Below, one piece after another: positions 8,118 to 16,699 of a stretch of 61,772 nucleotides of DNA. The stretch's first letter is position 1. Each line of letters opens with the position of its first letter. The stretch comes from UBA12567 sp964598425 (GTDB lineage Bacteria; Planctomycetota; Phycisphaerae; Phycisphaerales; SM1A02), in NCBI GenBank assembly GCA_964598425.1, contig CAZRBV010000016.1, positions 1 to 61,772 on the forward strand, given 5' to 3'. The translations under genes and the position numbers were made by a program. The notes under the pieces were generated by a model, which did no database searches, was not told where the DNA came from, and worked only from the letters and a program-made list of their open reading frames with translations.

Positions 8118-9464
8118 TCAGACGGCGGGCAGAATATTCTCAGGGGCTTCCAACAGGCCTTTGATGGTCGTCAGGAACCGCGCGGCTTCGGCGCCGTCAA
8201 CGACGCGGTGATCGCAGGAGAGGCTCATCGGCAGCACCATACCGGCGTAGAACGCACCGTTCTTTGTAAGCACCCGCTCGCGAGCGCGGCCGACTCCGAG
8301 TATGCCAACTTCCGGGTAGTTGATGATTGGCGTAGTGAACATCCCACCACAATTCCCGACGCTCGAAACGGTGAAGGTGCCACCGCTGAGATCTTCCCGA
8401 CCGATCGTGCGGTTGCGGCATGATTGCGCAAGGGCAGCAATGCGATCCGCCAGTTGTATCAAACTGAGCTCATCTGCATTCTTCACGACCGGGACCATGA
8501 GACCGTGGTCGGTATCAACGGCGCAACCAAGATTGATGACGCTGCGGAGTTGAATCTCCTCGACGAAGTCATCGACCGTGCAGTTCATGCGCGGGTGTTC
8601 GCGCAGCGCTTTGCACACCGCGGTGAGCACGAATGGCAGTGGGCTGACACGCCGACCGAGTAGTGATTCCAGGCCCTTGCGCCGCTGCTCCAGCCGGGTA
8701 ATGTCAGCTTCCTCGTTGACCGAAAAGTGCGCGGCTGTATTCAGAGAGTGCTGAAGTGCCTCGGCGATCTTTCGCCTGACGCCGCGGAACGGGATTCGCT
8801 CAGAGACGCCTTCGATCGGCACCGCCACTCGCGTCGCCAGCGGCAACTCCTCGGCAGGCGCCGGTGGTGTATCGAGAACCTGAGGTGCCACCGGCGTAGC
8901 GGCGGGCGCCACTGCACGAGCATCTGCGTGTGCTTGAACATCAGTCGCCGTAACGCGGCCGCCTCGGCCGCTTCCGGATACCGCATTGATGTCGATCTTC
9001 AGATCGCGGGCAATGCGACGAACAGCAGGTGTGGCGAGCGAACGGTCTTCGCAGCAGCTCGCGGTGTCACACGGCGCCTCCCGCTGGAAGCTGGCCGGCA
9101 TCGTCAGGGTTTCACTGACGTTGCCAACAACCGTCCCGGCGTCTTCGCGGGCAGGCGGGCCTTCTTCGATGACTTCAGCCGCCGGCGCTGCGGGTTGCGA
9201 TCCACCGCCGATGTCATAGGTCACGAGTACCGCGCCGACAAGGATGATGTCCCCGACGGCGCCATTGAGTTCCTTGATGGTTCCAGCCCAGGGGCTGGGG
9301 ACGTCCATCAGGGCTTTGTCAGTCTCCACCTCTGCGAGCGTCTGGTGTTCCTTGACTGTTTCACCAGGACTGACCTTCCAGTTGATCAGTTCGGCTTCTG
9401 TCGTGCCTTCCCCAAGGTCGGGAAGAAGGAAGTGTGAGTGATCGTCTGGTTGCTTCATCGCCAT
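8118..9464 (-). CDS. pdhC: 2-oxoacid dehydrogenase E2 (dihydrolipoamide acyltransferase)
   Basis: A 448-residue E2 subunit. Residues ~10-90 form one lipoyl domain with the lipoylated Lys50 in EVETDKALMDV. An Ala/Pro-rich linker follows, then a peripheral E3/E1-binding domain (ATPAVRRIARDLKIDINAV, SGRGGRVTATDV), another linker, and the acyltransferase domain ending in CDHRVVDGAEAARF with catalytic His419. It transfers the acyl group made by E1 to CoA. It is the last gene of a minus-strand run behind E1-alpha and E1-beta. The sequence does not by itself separate pyruvate from branched-chain specificity. The leucine dehydrogenase in the same run favours branched-chain keto acids. Confidence 0.92.
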   Translation of the reverse strand: MAMKQPDDHSHFLLPDLGEGTTEAELINWKVSPGETVKEHQTLAEVETDKALMDVPSPWAGTIKELNGAVGDIILVGAVLVTYDIGGGSQPAAPAAEVIEEGPPAREDAGTVVGNVSETLTMPASFQREAPCDTASCCEDRSLATPAVRRIARDLKIDINAVSGSGRGGRVTATDVQAHADARAVAPAATPVAPQVLDTPPAPAEELPLATRVAVPIEGVSERIPFRGVRRKIAEALQHSLNTAAHFSVNEEADITRLEQRRKGLESLLGRRVSPLPFVLTAVCKALREHPRMNCTVDDFVEEIQLRSVINLGCAVDTDHGLMVPVVKNADELSLIQLADRIAALAQSCRNRTIGREDLSGGTFTVSSVGNCGGMFTTPIINYPEVGILGVGRARERVLTKNGAFYAGMVLPMSLSCDHRVVDGAEAARFLTTIKGLLEAPENILPAV

Positions 9465-9500
9465 GAGACGCGAGGCTCCGTGGGGGCTGCTTTGGGTGAA

Positions 9501-10469
9501 TCAGTACGCTGCCGTTTCGGCAATGGCCTTGCCGATGCGTTCAGCGTCCGGGAGGTATTCGAGTTCCAGTTTGTAGTACGGCATAAGTGTGTCGAAGCCG
9601 GTGACCCGCTGCACGGGCGCCTCCAGATGCAGGAAACACTGTTCCATGATCCGTGCTGAGAGTTCGGCACCGATTCCGCACGTCATCGGTGCTTCGTGCA
9701 CGATGATCGCGCGGCCGGTTTTCTGCACCGAATTGGCAACCGTTTCCATATCGAACGGGTTGATGGTTCGAAGGTCGATGAGTTCGATGTCCTGCCCCGA
9801 CGCCTCGATGGCATTCATGCATTGCACAACCGTTGCGCCCCAGGAGACCATTGTCATGCTGCCACCCTCGCGGACAACGCGGGCCTTGCCAATCGGCAGG
9901 GTGTACTCCTCTTCCGGCACTTCTTCGCGGAAGGCGCGATAGATGCGCTTTGGCTCGAAGAAGATCACAGGATCGGGATCGCGGATGGCACTGATCAGGA
10001 GTCCCTTCGCGTCGTAGGGAGATGAGGGCATCACCACCTTCATGCCGGGATTGTGGCTGTAGATCGCCTCTGGACTGTCACTGTGCAATTCGGGCGCGTG
10101 AATTCCGCCGCCAACCGGGACACGGACAGTCATGGGAACCGTAAGCCCGCCGCGAGTTCTTGATCGCATGCGGGCAGCATGTGTGCAGAGCTGGTCATAG
10201 GCGGGGCCGAGAAAGCCCTCAAACTGAATCTCGGGAACAGGGCGGAGCCCGCCCATTGCCAGCCCGATGGCTGTGCCGATGATTCCTGATTCAGCGAGCG
10301 GCGTGTCGACAACACGGTCGCCTCCGAATCGTTCGTGGAGGCCTTCGGTCGCTCGAAAAACGCCGCCGTTGGCGCCGACGTCTTCACCCATCAGTAGAAC
10401 GCGATCGTCCTTCTCCATTTCCTGGGCGAGGGCGAGGTTGATGGCTTGTACGAGTGTGAGTTGTGCCAT
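9501..10469 (-). CDS. pdhB: 2-oxoacid dehydrogenase E1 component, beta subunit
   Basis: A 322-residue transketolase-type beta subunit. It shows LMGEDVGANGGVFRAT, the DTPLAESGIIGTAIGLA block that contributes the TPP-contacting Glu, EIQFEGFLGPAYDQL, the VPVGGGIHAPELHSDSPEA loop, and the C-terminal transketolase domain (SMTMVSWGATV, IELIDLRTINPFD). With the alpha subunit it decarboxylates a 2-oxo acid and acylates the E2 lipoyl arm. Genes lie 20-40 bp apart, consistent with one operon. Length is normal. Confidence 0.93.
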   Translation of the reverse strand: MAQLTLVQAINLALAQEMEKDDRVLLMGEDVGANGGVFRATEGLHERFGGDRVVDTPLAESGIIGTAIGLAMGGLRPVPEIQFEGFLGPAYDQLCTHAARMRSRTRGGLTVPMTVRVPVGGGIHAPELHSDSPEAIYSHNPGMKVVMPSSPYDAKGLLISAIRDPDPVIFFEPKRIYRAFREEVPEEEYTLPIGKARVVREGGSMTMVSWGATVVQCMNAIEASGQDIELIDLRTINPFDMETVANSVQKTGRAIIVHEAPMTCGIGAELSARIMEQCFLHLEAPVQRVTGFDTLMPYYKLELEYLPDAERIGKAIAETAAY

Positions 10470-10490
10470 GAGTATTCCTATTCCCTTCGC

Positions 10491-11585
10491 TCAGGATCCC
10501 GACCCGTCAATGCCCTGACCGAGGCTGCTTGTACGCAGTGTTCGACGCTGCGCATCAATCGACGCAGGAATGTCGGCATACATCCAGTTGAAGATGTCAT
10601 CCGTTGTCGGCGGCTCGATTCCCTCGGCCCGTTTCACAATGGCGGACACGGTGGCCTCGTTTTCCAGCTGCTGAGTCTGCTCCTGACTCTCGTCCCACAG
10701 GTCGCGGTGTTCCAGCCAGTTGCGAAGGCGAATCATCGGATCTCGGCCCACCCAGGCATCGACCTCAGCTTCGTCGCGATAGCGCCTCGCATCATCGGCG
10801 GTCGTGTGATCACCAAGCCGATAGGTCACTGCTTCAATGAATGTTGGTCGGTTGTCGCGGCGAGCCCGCTCGGCCGCCTCACGCACCACCTTGACCATGG
10901 CGAAGATATCGTTGCCGTCGACCTGTACGCTGTGCATGCCATAGGCGAGTCCGCGCTGGGCAATCGTTGGAGCAGAGCATTGAATTCTGGTCGGAACGGA
11001 AATCGCCCACGAGTTGTTCTGGCAGACGAATACCACGGGCAGATCGAGATTCGCCGAGAAGTTCATCGCTTCGTGGAAGTCGCCTTCGCTTGTTGCGCCG
11101 TCACCGAAGAAGGTGCAGGCGATGCCACCATCCCCCTGATACTTGGAAGACCACGCCAATCCGGCTGCGTGCAGCATCTGTGTTCCGATTGGGATCGCCA
11201 GCGGCGTGGCTTTGACGGGGATGTTGTTGCCCCGCTCATCGCCCATCCAGTGCAGCAGGATCTTCTCGGGATCGACGCCTCGCCAGAACAGTCCCGCGTT
11301 CTCGCGGTAGCACGTGACGAGCCAGTCTGAATCTTCAAGCGCGTAAGCAGCGCCGAGCGACGTGGCTTCCTGACCGCGATTCTCCGGGTACGTACCCATG
11401 CGGCCCGACCGCTGCAGCTTGAAGGCAATCTGATCGAAGTGCCGGCACATCGTCATGTGCCGGTACAACTTGACGACATCGGCATCCGGGATAAGGCTTT
11501 CGCCGAGGTTTTCGTCGAACACGCCGTGTTCGTCAAGGATCGAAACCCGTTCGATCGTTGTCTGGTACGCGCAATCAACCGGCAT
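10491..11585 (-). CDS. pdhA: 2-oxoacid dehydrogenase E1 component, alpha subunit
   Basis: A 364-residue TPP-dependent alpha subunit. The TPP/Mg motif is GDGATSEGDFHEAMNFSANL ending in QNN. Other family blocks are GTYPENRGQEATSLG, IPIGTQMLHAAGLAW and the phospho-loop region RLGDHTTADDARRYR. By eye it is closer to bacterial pyruvate-type alpha subunits than to Thermus branched-chain ones, so its substrate remains open despite the amino-acid-catabolism setting. ATG 11585 is chosen because AAGGAGA precedes it and the region further upstream lies inside the leucine dehydrogenase gene. The two genes overlap by 11 bp, suggesting coupled translation. Confidence 0.92.
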   Translation of the reverse strand: MPVDCAYQTTIERVSILDEHGVFDENLGESLIPDADVVKLYRHMTMCRHFDQIAFKLQRSGRMGTYPENRGQEATSLGAAYALEDSDWLVTCYRENAGLFWRGVDPEKILLHWMGDERGNNIPVKATPLAIPIGTQMLHAAGLAWSSKYQGDGGIACTFFGDGATSEGDFHEAMNFSANLDLPVVFVCQNNSWAISVPTRIQCSAPTIAQRGLAYGMHSVQVDGNDIFAMVKVVREAAERARRDNRPTFIEAVTYRLGDHTTADDARRYRDEAEVDAWVGRDPMIRLRNWLEHRDLWDESQEQTQQLENEATVSAIVKRAEGIEPPTTDDIFNWMYADIPASIDAQRRTLRTSSLGQGIDGSGS

Positions 11586-12648
11586 GAACGGTCTCCTTCC
11601 CGCGTGTCGGTCCTTCCTCAAATCGCCGCGCTGCCACAACAAGGGCGGCGTGATACGGCGATGGAAGCGAGCGTGCTTCCTCAAGAATGTCCATTGTAGT
11701 GTTCTCGATAGCGTCATTTCGCCGATCGAGCTCTTCGCGGCTCATGCCAAGCCAGAGCCCCGCGAGCCAGATCAGCCCACCGGCATTCACTACGAAATCT
11801 GGCGCATAGAGTACGCCCTTCTCCGTCAGTGCAGCGGCATCCCGCGACGGATCCACAAGGATGTTGTTGGAGGCCCCGCAGACGACTTTCGCGCGGAGGC
11901 GGCGTATCTCGTCCGGGCCTATGACGGCGCCGAGCGCACATGGTGCCAGGATGTCGCATTCTGACTGGAGAATCGACTTGGTCTCCACGGCCTGAGCGCC
12001 AAACGCCTCGACCGCTTCCGCGACCCGGCTTTGATTGATGTCAGCGACAGTAAGCTCGGCACCAGCCGTATGTAGAATTCTGCAGAGGTCCATGCCGACA
12101 TGGCCGAGTCCCTGGACGGCGACGCGGAGTCCGTGGAAGTCCGGATCCTTGCCCTGGAACCGCAGGCAGGCCTTCATGCCGTTGAAGGTTCCCTTCGCAG
12201 TGAAGGGTGAAGGGTCTCCGCCGGTCGAAACGGTCTCGCCTCCCATGGCGTGATCGGTTTCGGTTGACATCCAATCGATGAACTGGGTGTCAATGCCGAC
12301 ATCCTCGGCGGCGATGTAGTCGCCCGAGAACGTGTCGATGAATCGTCCCATCGCCCGCGCTTCGGCTTCTGTTCGCGGCGAATTGGGCTCCGGAGTCAGG
12401 ATGACACTCTTGGCGCCGCCCATCGGGAGATCGGCGCACGCTGCCTTGTACGACATCCCCTCGGAGAGTCGGAGTACGTCGAACAAAGCCTCTTCTTCGG
12501 TTGCGTAATGCCAGCGGCGAGTGCCGCCGAGCGCCGAACCAAGCTTAGTCGAGTGAATCGCAATGATTGCGCGCAGGCCCGTCTCCGCGTCGTAGTGAAA
12601 ACAAACGCGTTCGTGACCCCGCTCCATCATCTGGCCAAATGTGTGCAC
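11575..12648 (-). CDS. Leucine/branched-chain amino acid dehydrogenase (Glu/Leu/Phe/Val family)
   Basis: A 357-residue NAD-dependent amino acid dehydrogenase that reversibly deaminates leucine, valine or isoleucine to 2-oxo acids. The substrate domain has GGTRRWHY, GMSYKAACADLPMGGAK (Lys68 and catalytic Lys80 with the start used here, matching Bacillus leucine dehydrogenase numbering) and YIAAEDVGID. The Rossmann domain shows VAVQGLGHVGMDLC. I prefer GTG 12648: GGAGGAGGG lies 6 nt before it, while the in-frame TTG at 12681 lies inside the acyl-CoA dehydrogenase stop region. It is followed directly by E1-alpha, so product and substrate fit. Confidence 0.88.
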   Translation of the reverse strand: MHTFGQMMERGHERVCFHYDAETGLRAIIAIHSTKLGSALGGTRRWHYATEEEALFDVLRLSEGMSYKAACADLPMGGAKSVILTPEPNSPRTEAEARAMGRFIDTFSGDYIAAEDVGIDTQFIDWMSTETDHAMGGETVSTGGDPSPFTAKGTFNGMKACLRFQGKDPDFHGLRVAVQGLGHVGMDLCRILHTAGAELTVADINQSRVAEAVEAFGAQAVETKSILQSECDILAPCALGAVIGPDEIRRLRAKVVCGASNNILVDPSRDAAALTEKGVLYAPDFVVNAGGLIWLAGLWLGMSREELDRRNDAIENTTMDILEEARSLPSPYHAALVVAARRFEEGPTRGKETVHAG

Positions 12649-12677
12649 AACGTGCCCTCCTCCTGCATCAACAGGCG

Positions 12678-14633
12678 TCAACTTCCTTGTCCGAAGACCT
12701 GCTCAAACTCGGCTGCAATTGATCCGCCGCCGAATTGCTGAATATTCTCTGTGTCCACCGGCCGCCCCTTGCCGCGAGCCTCGTCGACCGGTGTCAGCTC
12801 TGGGATGTGGTAGTCGCCGTGTGCCATCGTGGGCAATTCGCTCCAGGCCGCATCGGCGCATCGCTGCATGGTCGCGTCGGTGTTGTTTCGAAGCGCTCGG
12901 ATCTCGGCGTGAATCTCATGCGAGGCCATCGCCACGCAGTGGTCGACGATACTGCGATCGTGTTCAAGTGAGGCCCCATCGAGCCCGTTGCGAATATCTC
13001 GATCAAACTTCGAAAGCACACTCGTCAGCGCGAAGAGCCAGACCGAGCACCAACTCAGCCGCGCCTGAACCATTTGAGCGGTAACAAGACTCTCGCCGTG
13101 GTCCTTGAAGGCGAGTTTGACCTGATGGCTGAACTCGCGGGTGAGCGATTCAAGTTCATCTGCATGGTGTCGTAGCGATGCATGGAGTTTGGTGATCTTT
13201 GGGGCGGGCGGTCGCACACCGAGGAAGAGCTGCATGGCAATCTTCATGGCGGGTCCGATGTGTTTCATGGGAGCAGCTTTGACACCGAGCATGTACTCGC
13301 CAAGTTGCTTGGACCCATAAGCGAAGATGAACGAGTGCATGACTTCGTTGGCACCTTCTACGATTCGGTTGATGCGGGAGTCTCGCCACAATCGCTCAAC
13401 GGTCGCCTCGGTCATGTACCCCTCGCCGCCCATGACCTGAAGGGCCCGGTCGCATGTGCGGAACCCCATCTCTGAGCAGAAGACCTTGCAGATGGCCGTC
13501 TCGACCATGATGTCCTCATCACTTCGATCGACGAGCCCGGTCGTCATGTAGAGCATGGCATCCATCGAGTAGCACATGGCGGCCATGTGGGCGAGGTGGT
13601 CGCGGACCAGATCAAACTCACCAATGGGTCGCTCGAACTGGTACCGCAGTTGTGACCACTTGAGGGCCTGCTTATACGCGGAAACACCCGCTCCGACCAT
13701 GCCAGCCGAGAGCGTGCACCGTCCGTAATTCAGGCAACTCAAGGCGATCTTGAGCCCTTGGCCTTCCTTGTACAGCAGGTTGGCTCGCGGAACCTTGACG
13801 TTTGTGAATCGAATGCGGGCCTGCCAGGTGCCACGGATGCCGCACTTGGATCGGTTGGAGCTGAAGATGTCGACGCCTTCCATGTCGGGCGTCACGATGA
13901 GCGCCGTGACCTTGTCCTTTTCCTTGCCGGTGCGAGGATCGACGAGTCGCTGCTTGGCCATCACAGTGAACATGCCGGAGAGTGCGCCGGATGTCGCCCA
14001 CTTCTTCTCGCCGTTGATGATGTAGTACTCACCATCTTCGCTGACTTCGCATCGCGTCTCAGGGTTGCCGGCGTCGCATCCGACGTTGGGCTCGGAGAGA
14101 CAGAAGGCACTGAGCATGTCGTTTGAAATCCGTGGGAGCCAGTACTTTTTCTGCTCTTCGGATCCGAACAGCGTAATGGCACCGCATCCGATTGACTGGT
14201 GCGCAGAAACCACCACAGCCGTCGACCCACAGGTTCGGCCGATGCGTTCAAGAACTCGATTGTAACTGGTGACACCAAATCCGCCGCCACCATACTCAGC
14301 AGGGACAATCATTCCCATCGCGCCGATTTCAAAGAGTCGCTTGAGCGCCCAGTAGGGGATCTCCTGCGTGCGATCGATTTCAAACGACGGGTGTTCGTTC
14401 TTGAGGTAGTCGTCGAGTTCGGCGAGCATCTGGTCGCATCGCGCAGTTTCTTCGGCGGATGCCTCTGGGTATGGGAAGACGTCCCGTTCCAGAATGTTCC
14501 CCCAGAACAGGTTCTTGCAGAAACCCATCTGATCAGGGTCCGGCCCGAGCATTTCTTCGGCTGCCTTGATCTGCTTGATGTCACGGGCATCAACGTTTTT
14601 GAGACTGTCGGCAAGTGAGGGCTTGGTACTCAT
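12678..14633 (-). CDS. Acyl-CoA dehydrogenase, long form (VLCAD/ACAD9-like)
   Basis: A 651-residue FAD flavoenzyme, about 250 residues longer than the short/medium-chain family because of a helical C-terminal extension like that of very-long-chain acyl-CoA dehydrogenases. Landmarks are GMIVPAEYGGGGFG, FCLSEPNVGCDAGNPETRCE (FAD and substrate binding), INGEKKWATSG, and the C-terminal RIVEGANEVM. The catalytic base is expected at the Glu of EGANEV. It introduces the first double bond in beta-oxidation or in branched-chain acyl-CoA degradation. Its partner ETF is not in the window. It sits between the hydratases and leucine dehydrogenase on the minus strand. Confidence 0.9.
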   Translation of the reverse strand: MSTKPSLADSLKNVDARDIKQIKAAEEMLGPDPDQMGFCKNLFWGNILERDVFPYPEASAEETARCDQMLAELDDYLKNEHPSFEIDRTQEIPYWALKRLFEIGAMGMIVPAEYGGGGFGVTSYNRVLERIGRTCGSTAVVVSAHQSIGCGAITLFGSEEQKKYWLPRISNDMLSAFCLSEPNVGCDAGNPETRCEVSEDGEYYIINGEKKWATSGALSGMFTVMAKQRLVDPRTGKEKDKVTALIVTPDMEGVDIFSSNRSKCGIRGTWQARIRFTNVKVPRANLLYKEGQGLKIALSCLNYGRCTLSAGMVGAGVSAYKQALKWSQLRYQFERPIGEFDLVRDHLAHMAAMCYSMDAMLYMTTGLVDRSDEDIMVETAICKVFCSEMGFRTCDRALQVMGGEGYMTEATVERLWRDSRINRIVEGANEVMHSFIFAYGSKQLGEYMLGVKAAPMKHIGPAMKIAMQLFLGVRPPAPKITKLHASLRHHADELESLTREFSHQVKLAFKDHGESLVTAQMVQARLSWCSVWLFALTSVLSKFDRDIRNGLDGASLEHDRSIVDHCVAMASHEIHAEIRALRNNTDATMQRCADAAWSELPTMAHGDYHIPELTPVDEARGKGRPVDTENIQQFGGGSIAAEFEQVFGQGS

Positions 14634-14699
14634 CGGTCTGAAGCTCCGGGGTGTGAATCGGATGGTTGCAAAGCGAGGGCGTCGGAACAGGGGTGGCGT

Positions 14700-15575
14700 C
14701 TAGGCGTTGCCCGAAAGGAACAGTTGAAGTTGTGTCTGAGTGTGCTCGGTGTTTCGGAGGGAGACGAGCCCTTCGACTTCCATCTCAAGTCCGGCGGGCA
14801 CGCCGTCCTTGACCCCCGTGGCGATGCAATGGGCGACGACACCGGCGGCCTCATCGGATGTGGGATCGTGCCGCACGTGATCAACTGCGGCGAGGAGCAT
14901 TTCCTCATCGCACGAAGCGATTGTCCGCGGCAATTCGGCTGGATCGAGAGAACCCGCAAGCGTTGCCGCCGCAGACATCATCTCATCTGGCGTACTGACT
15001 GTGACGTCGACGAGGTCATCCGGCATGGCATCACTCATAAACGGCGTGCCCGATGCAATGGCAGCCACGCTGACGTCGGGGATGACGCGGGCGGGCAGAA
15101 GTTGCGTGCCGCCCCAGCCCGGCACAAGACCGAGTGACGCTTCGGGAAGTCCGATTGGGTATGGCTTGCCCCGCATGGACATCGTGCTCGCCACGATTCC
15201 GTGGCAGTGAAGGGCCAGCTCCAAACCGCCGCCAAGCGTGGCGCCAGTGATGGCTGCGATGACCGGGAAGGGGAGATTGGAGAGGCGGGCGAAAGCCGCC
15301 TGACCTTCCGACAGATAGGTTTCAAGTTCTTCGTCGCTCAGTCCCAGGATTTCCTTGAGATCAGCGCCAGCCACCCACACACGTTCGTCTCGACTGCGAA
15401 TGATCAGATACGCGGGGGGGTCCGCCTCAAGCGCATCAATTGAAGCATTCAATCGAGCGAGCATTCTTCGGTCAAACACAACGACAGGTTGGTGGGGCGC
15501 ATCCAACCACAGCACCGCCGAGTCGTTGTGCTCGCGCTCGATCGGGAAGGTCTCGGTTGCTGAGGTCGTTGTCAT
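14700..15575 (-). CDS. Enoyl-CoA hydratase family protein, FadB/FadJ N-domain-like
   Basis: A 291-residue crotonase-fold protein. It has the oxyanion-hole segment VWVAGADLKEI, ATLGGGLELALHC with the first acid Glu, and GLPEASLGLVPGWGGTQLLP with the second, so both hydratase glutamates are kept. The style of these blocks is that of the hydratase half of the bifunctional FadB/FadJ proteins, but no 3-hydroxyacyl-CoA dehydrogenase half follows. ATG 15575 is chosen because AGGAG stands 9-10 nt upstream and the open frame beyond is low-complexity. It hydrates the product of the adjoining acyl-CoA dehydrogenase, by inference. Confidence 0.82.
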   Translation of the reverse strand: MTTTSATETFPIEREHNDSAVLWLDAPHQPVVVFDRRMLARLNASIDALEADPPAYLIIRSRDERVWVAGADLKEILGLSDEELETYLSEGQAAFARLSNLPFPVIAAITGATLGGGLELALHCHGIVASTMSMRGKPYPIGLPEASLGLVPGWGGTQLLPARVIPDVSVAAIASGTPFMSDAMPDDLVDVTVSTPDEMMSAAATLAGSLDPAELPRTIASCDEEMLLAAVDHVRHDPTSDEAAGVVAHCIATGVKDGVPAGLEMEVEGLVSLRNTEHTQTQLQLFLSGNA

Positions 15576-15900
15576 GGTGAAACTACTCCTGGGAGGCGGC
15601 GTCGGGCTTGAGGGGGTCACAAATCTCCGTGGGAGCAGCCACGCTCCCGGACCCCGTCGATCTGAGTTGTAATCGTCGTTGCAGTGCAAGCGATTCGGGG
15701 GGCTGCAACGGTCAGAAAGAGGCCTGGGCCTCCAATCCCCGCCATAACCGACACCCAAAGGTCCGACTTTGGCAGTGGCCACTCATGGTAGCAAAAACAG
15801 TGGTCAGAGGCACGGTGTTCATCCATCCACGCCTGCTCCACCGGCGGCGGTTGGGGCGTCGTAAGCCCGTTTGCGGGCCATATTTAGGGCCCAAATCGAT
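15576..15900. other. 325-bp gap between two hydratase genes; no gene seen
   Basis: I see no convincing gene in either direction. Two small stem-loops are visible, GGGAGC/GCTCCC at 15631-15648 and GCCCG/CGGGC at 15865-15878. Neither has a following T-run on the minus strand, so they are weak terminator candidates at best. A promoter for the downstream catabolic genes probably lies here. Confidence 0.5.
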
Positions 15901-16647
15901 TCACGTGCGATTGTACAGAGGTGCCAGCCTGGCCTGGGCTTCTTCCCCGGCAATGACCTCGGCGGAGAGGTCGGCCCCTTTCAACAGGATCTCGGCCGAA
16001 GGAGACTCGTCGAGTTCGTTGAGCCACTCTTTGGTGACGGCAATTGCGTTCTGGCCACCACGGGCCAGGTCAGCGGCCATTGATGCGACTGTCTCCTTGA
16101 GCGAATCACGGGGTACGAGGCGATCCACCAGCCCAAGGCGGAGGGCTTCTGCTCCGGCGCAGGTGCCTCCCTGAAGCAGCATGGCTCGAGCTGGACCGGC
16201 TCCGATTTTGCGAATGAGCCACGGCGCGACAACAGCGGGGCAAATGCCAAGGGTGACTTCGGGATATCCAAGTTTCACTTCAGGGTGCGCCACTGCGAGA
16301 TCAGTCACCGCCGCGAGACCACACCCGCCACCGATAGCAGCGCCGTGTACGCAGGCAATTGTTGCAACGGGTAGCGATCGAATGCGTCCGGTTGCCAGCG
16401 CGAGTCCTCGAAGCATGCCGCCCATCGCTTTGGGGTCATGGAGTACGCCTCGCAGGTCCATTCCTGCGCAGAATGATTTGCCGGATCCTCCTATCACCAG
16501 TACGCGCAGCGTCGATTCGGACTCAAGCGCATCGAGCGCCTGGTGGAGCGACTCGATCAACTCAGGTGAGAGCGCATTGCGTTTTTCCGGTCGATTGAGT
16601 TCCAGCGTGAAGACGCCATCTTCACTTGTGAGGTTGATGAGCGACAT
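15901..16647 (-). CDS. Enoyl-CoA hydratase/isomerase family, methylglutaconyl-CoA hydratase (LiuC)-like
   Basis: A 248-residue crotonase-fold enzyme. It has FCAGMDLRGV in the oxyanion hole, then AIGGGCGLAAVTDLAVA, where the first catalytic Glu of ordinary hydratases is replaced by Gly. The block YPEVTLGICPAVVAPWLIRK keeps the second Glu. The GGG-x-GL and LGxxPAVxxP pattern is the one I associate with methylglutaconyl-CoA/isohexenylglutaconyl-CoA hydratases (LiuC/AtuE). That would place it in leucine catabolism and agrees with the leucine dehydrogenase downstream, though a general enoyl-CoA hydratase remains possible. ATG 16647 gives the normal N-terminus MSLINLTSEDGVFTLELNRP. Confidence 0.8.
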   Translation of the reverse strand: MSLINLTSEDGVFTLELNRPEKRNALSPELIESLHQALDALESESTLRVLVIGGSGKSFCAGMDLRGVLHDPKAMGGMLRGLALATGRIRSLPVATIACVHGAAIGGGCGLAAVTDLAVAHPEVKLGYPEVTLGICPAVVAPWLIRKIGAGPARAMLLQGGTCAGAEALRLGLVDRLVPRDSLKETVASMAADLARGGQNAIAVTKEWLNELDESPSAEILLKGADLSAEVIAGEEAQARLAPLYNRT

Positions 16648-16699
16648 GGTCACAAGAATACGCTTCAATCGTCATCGCTGCCGAGAAGCGAGCTGTCAT

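Noticed and set aside
8727..9437. Plus-strand open frame of 236 codons
   Set aside because: It lies fully antisense to the E2 gene; its Arg/Cys-rich translation is a shadow of E2 codon usage.
10446..11330. Plus-strand open frame of 294 codons
   Set aside because: Antisense to the E1-alpha gene, with no domain and no signal; a shadow.
15631..15878. Two small stem-loops as intrinsic terminators
   Set aside because: The stems are only 5-6 bp and neither is followed by a T-run on the relevant strand.
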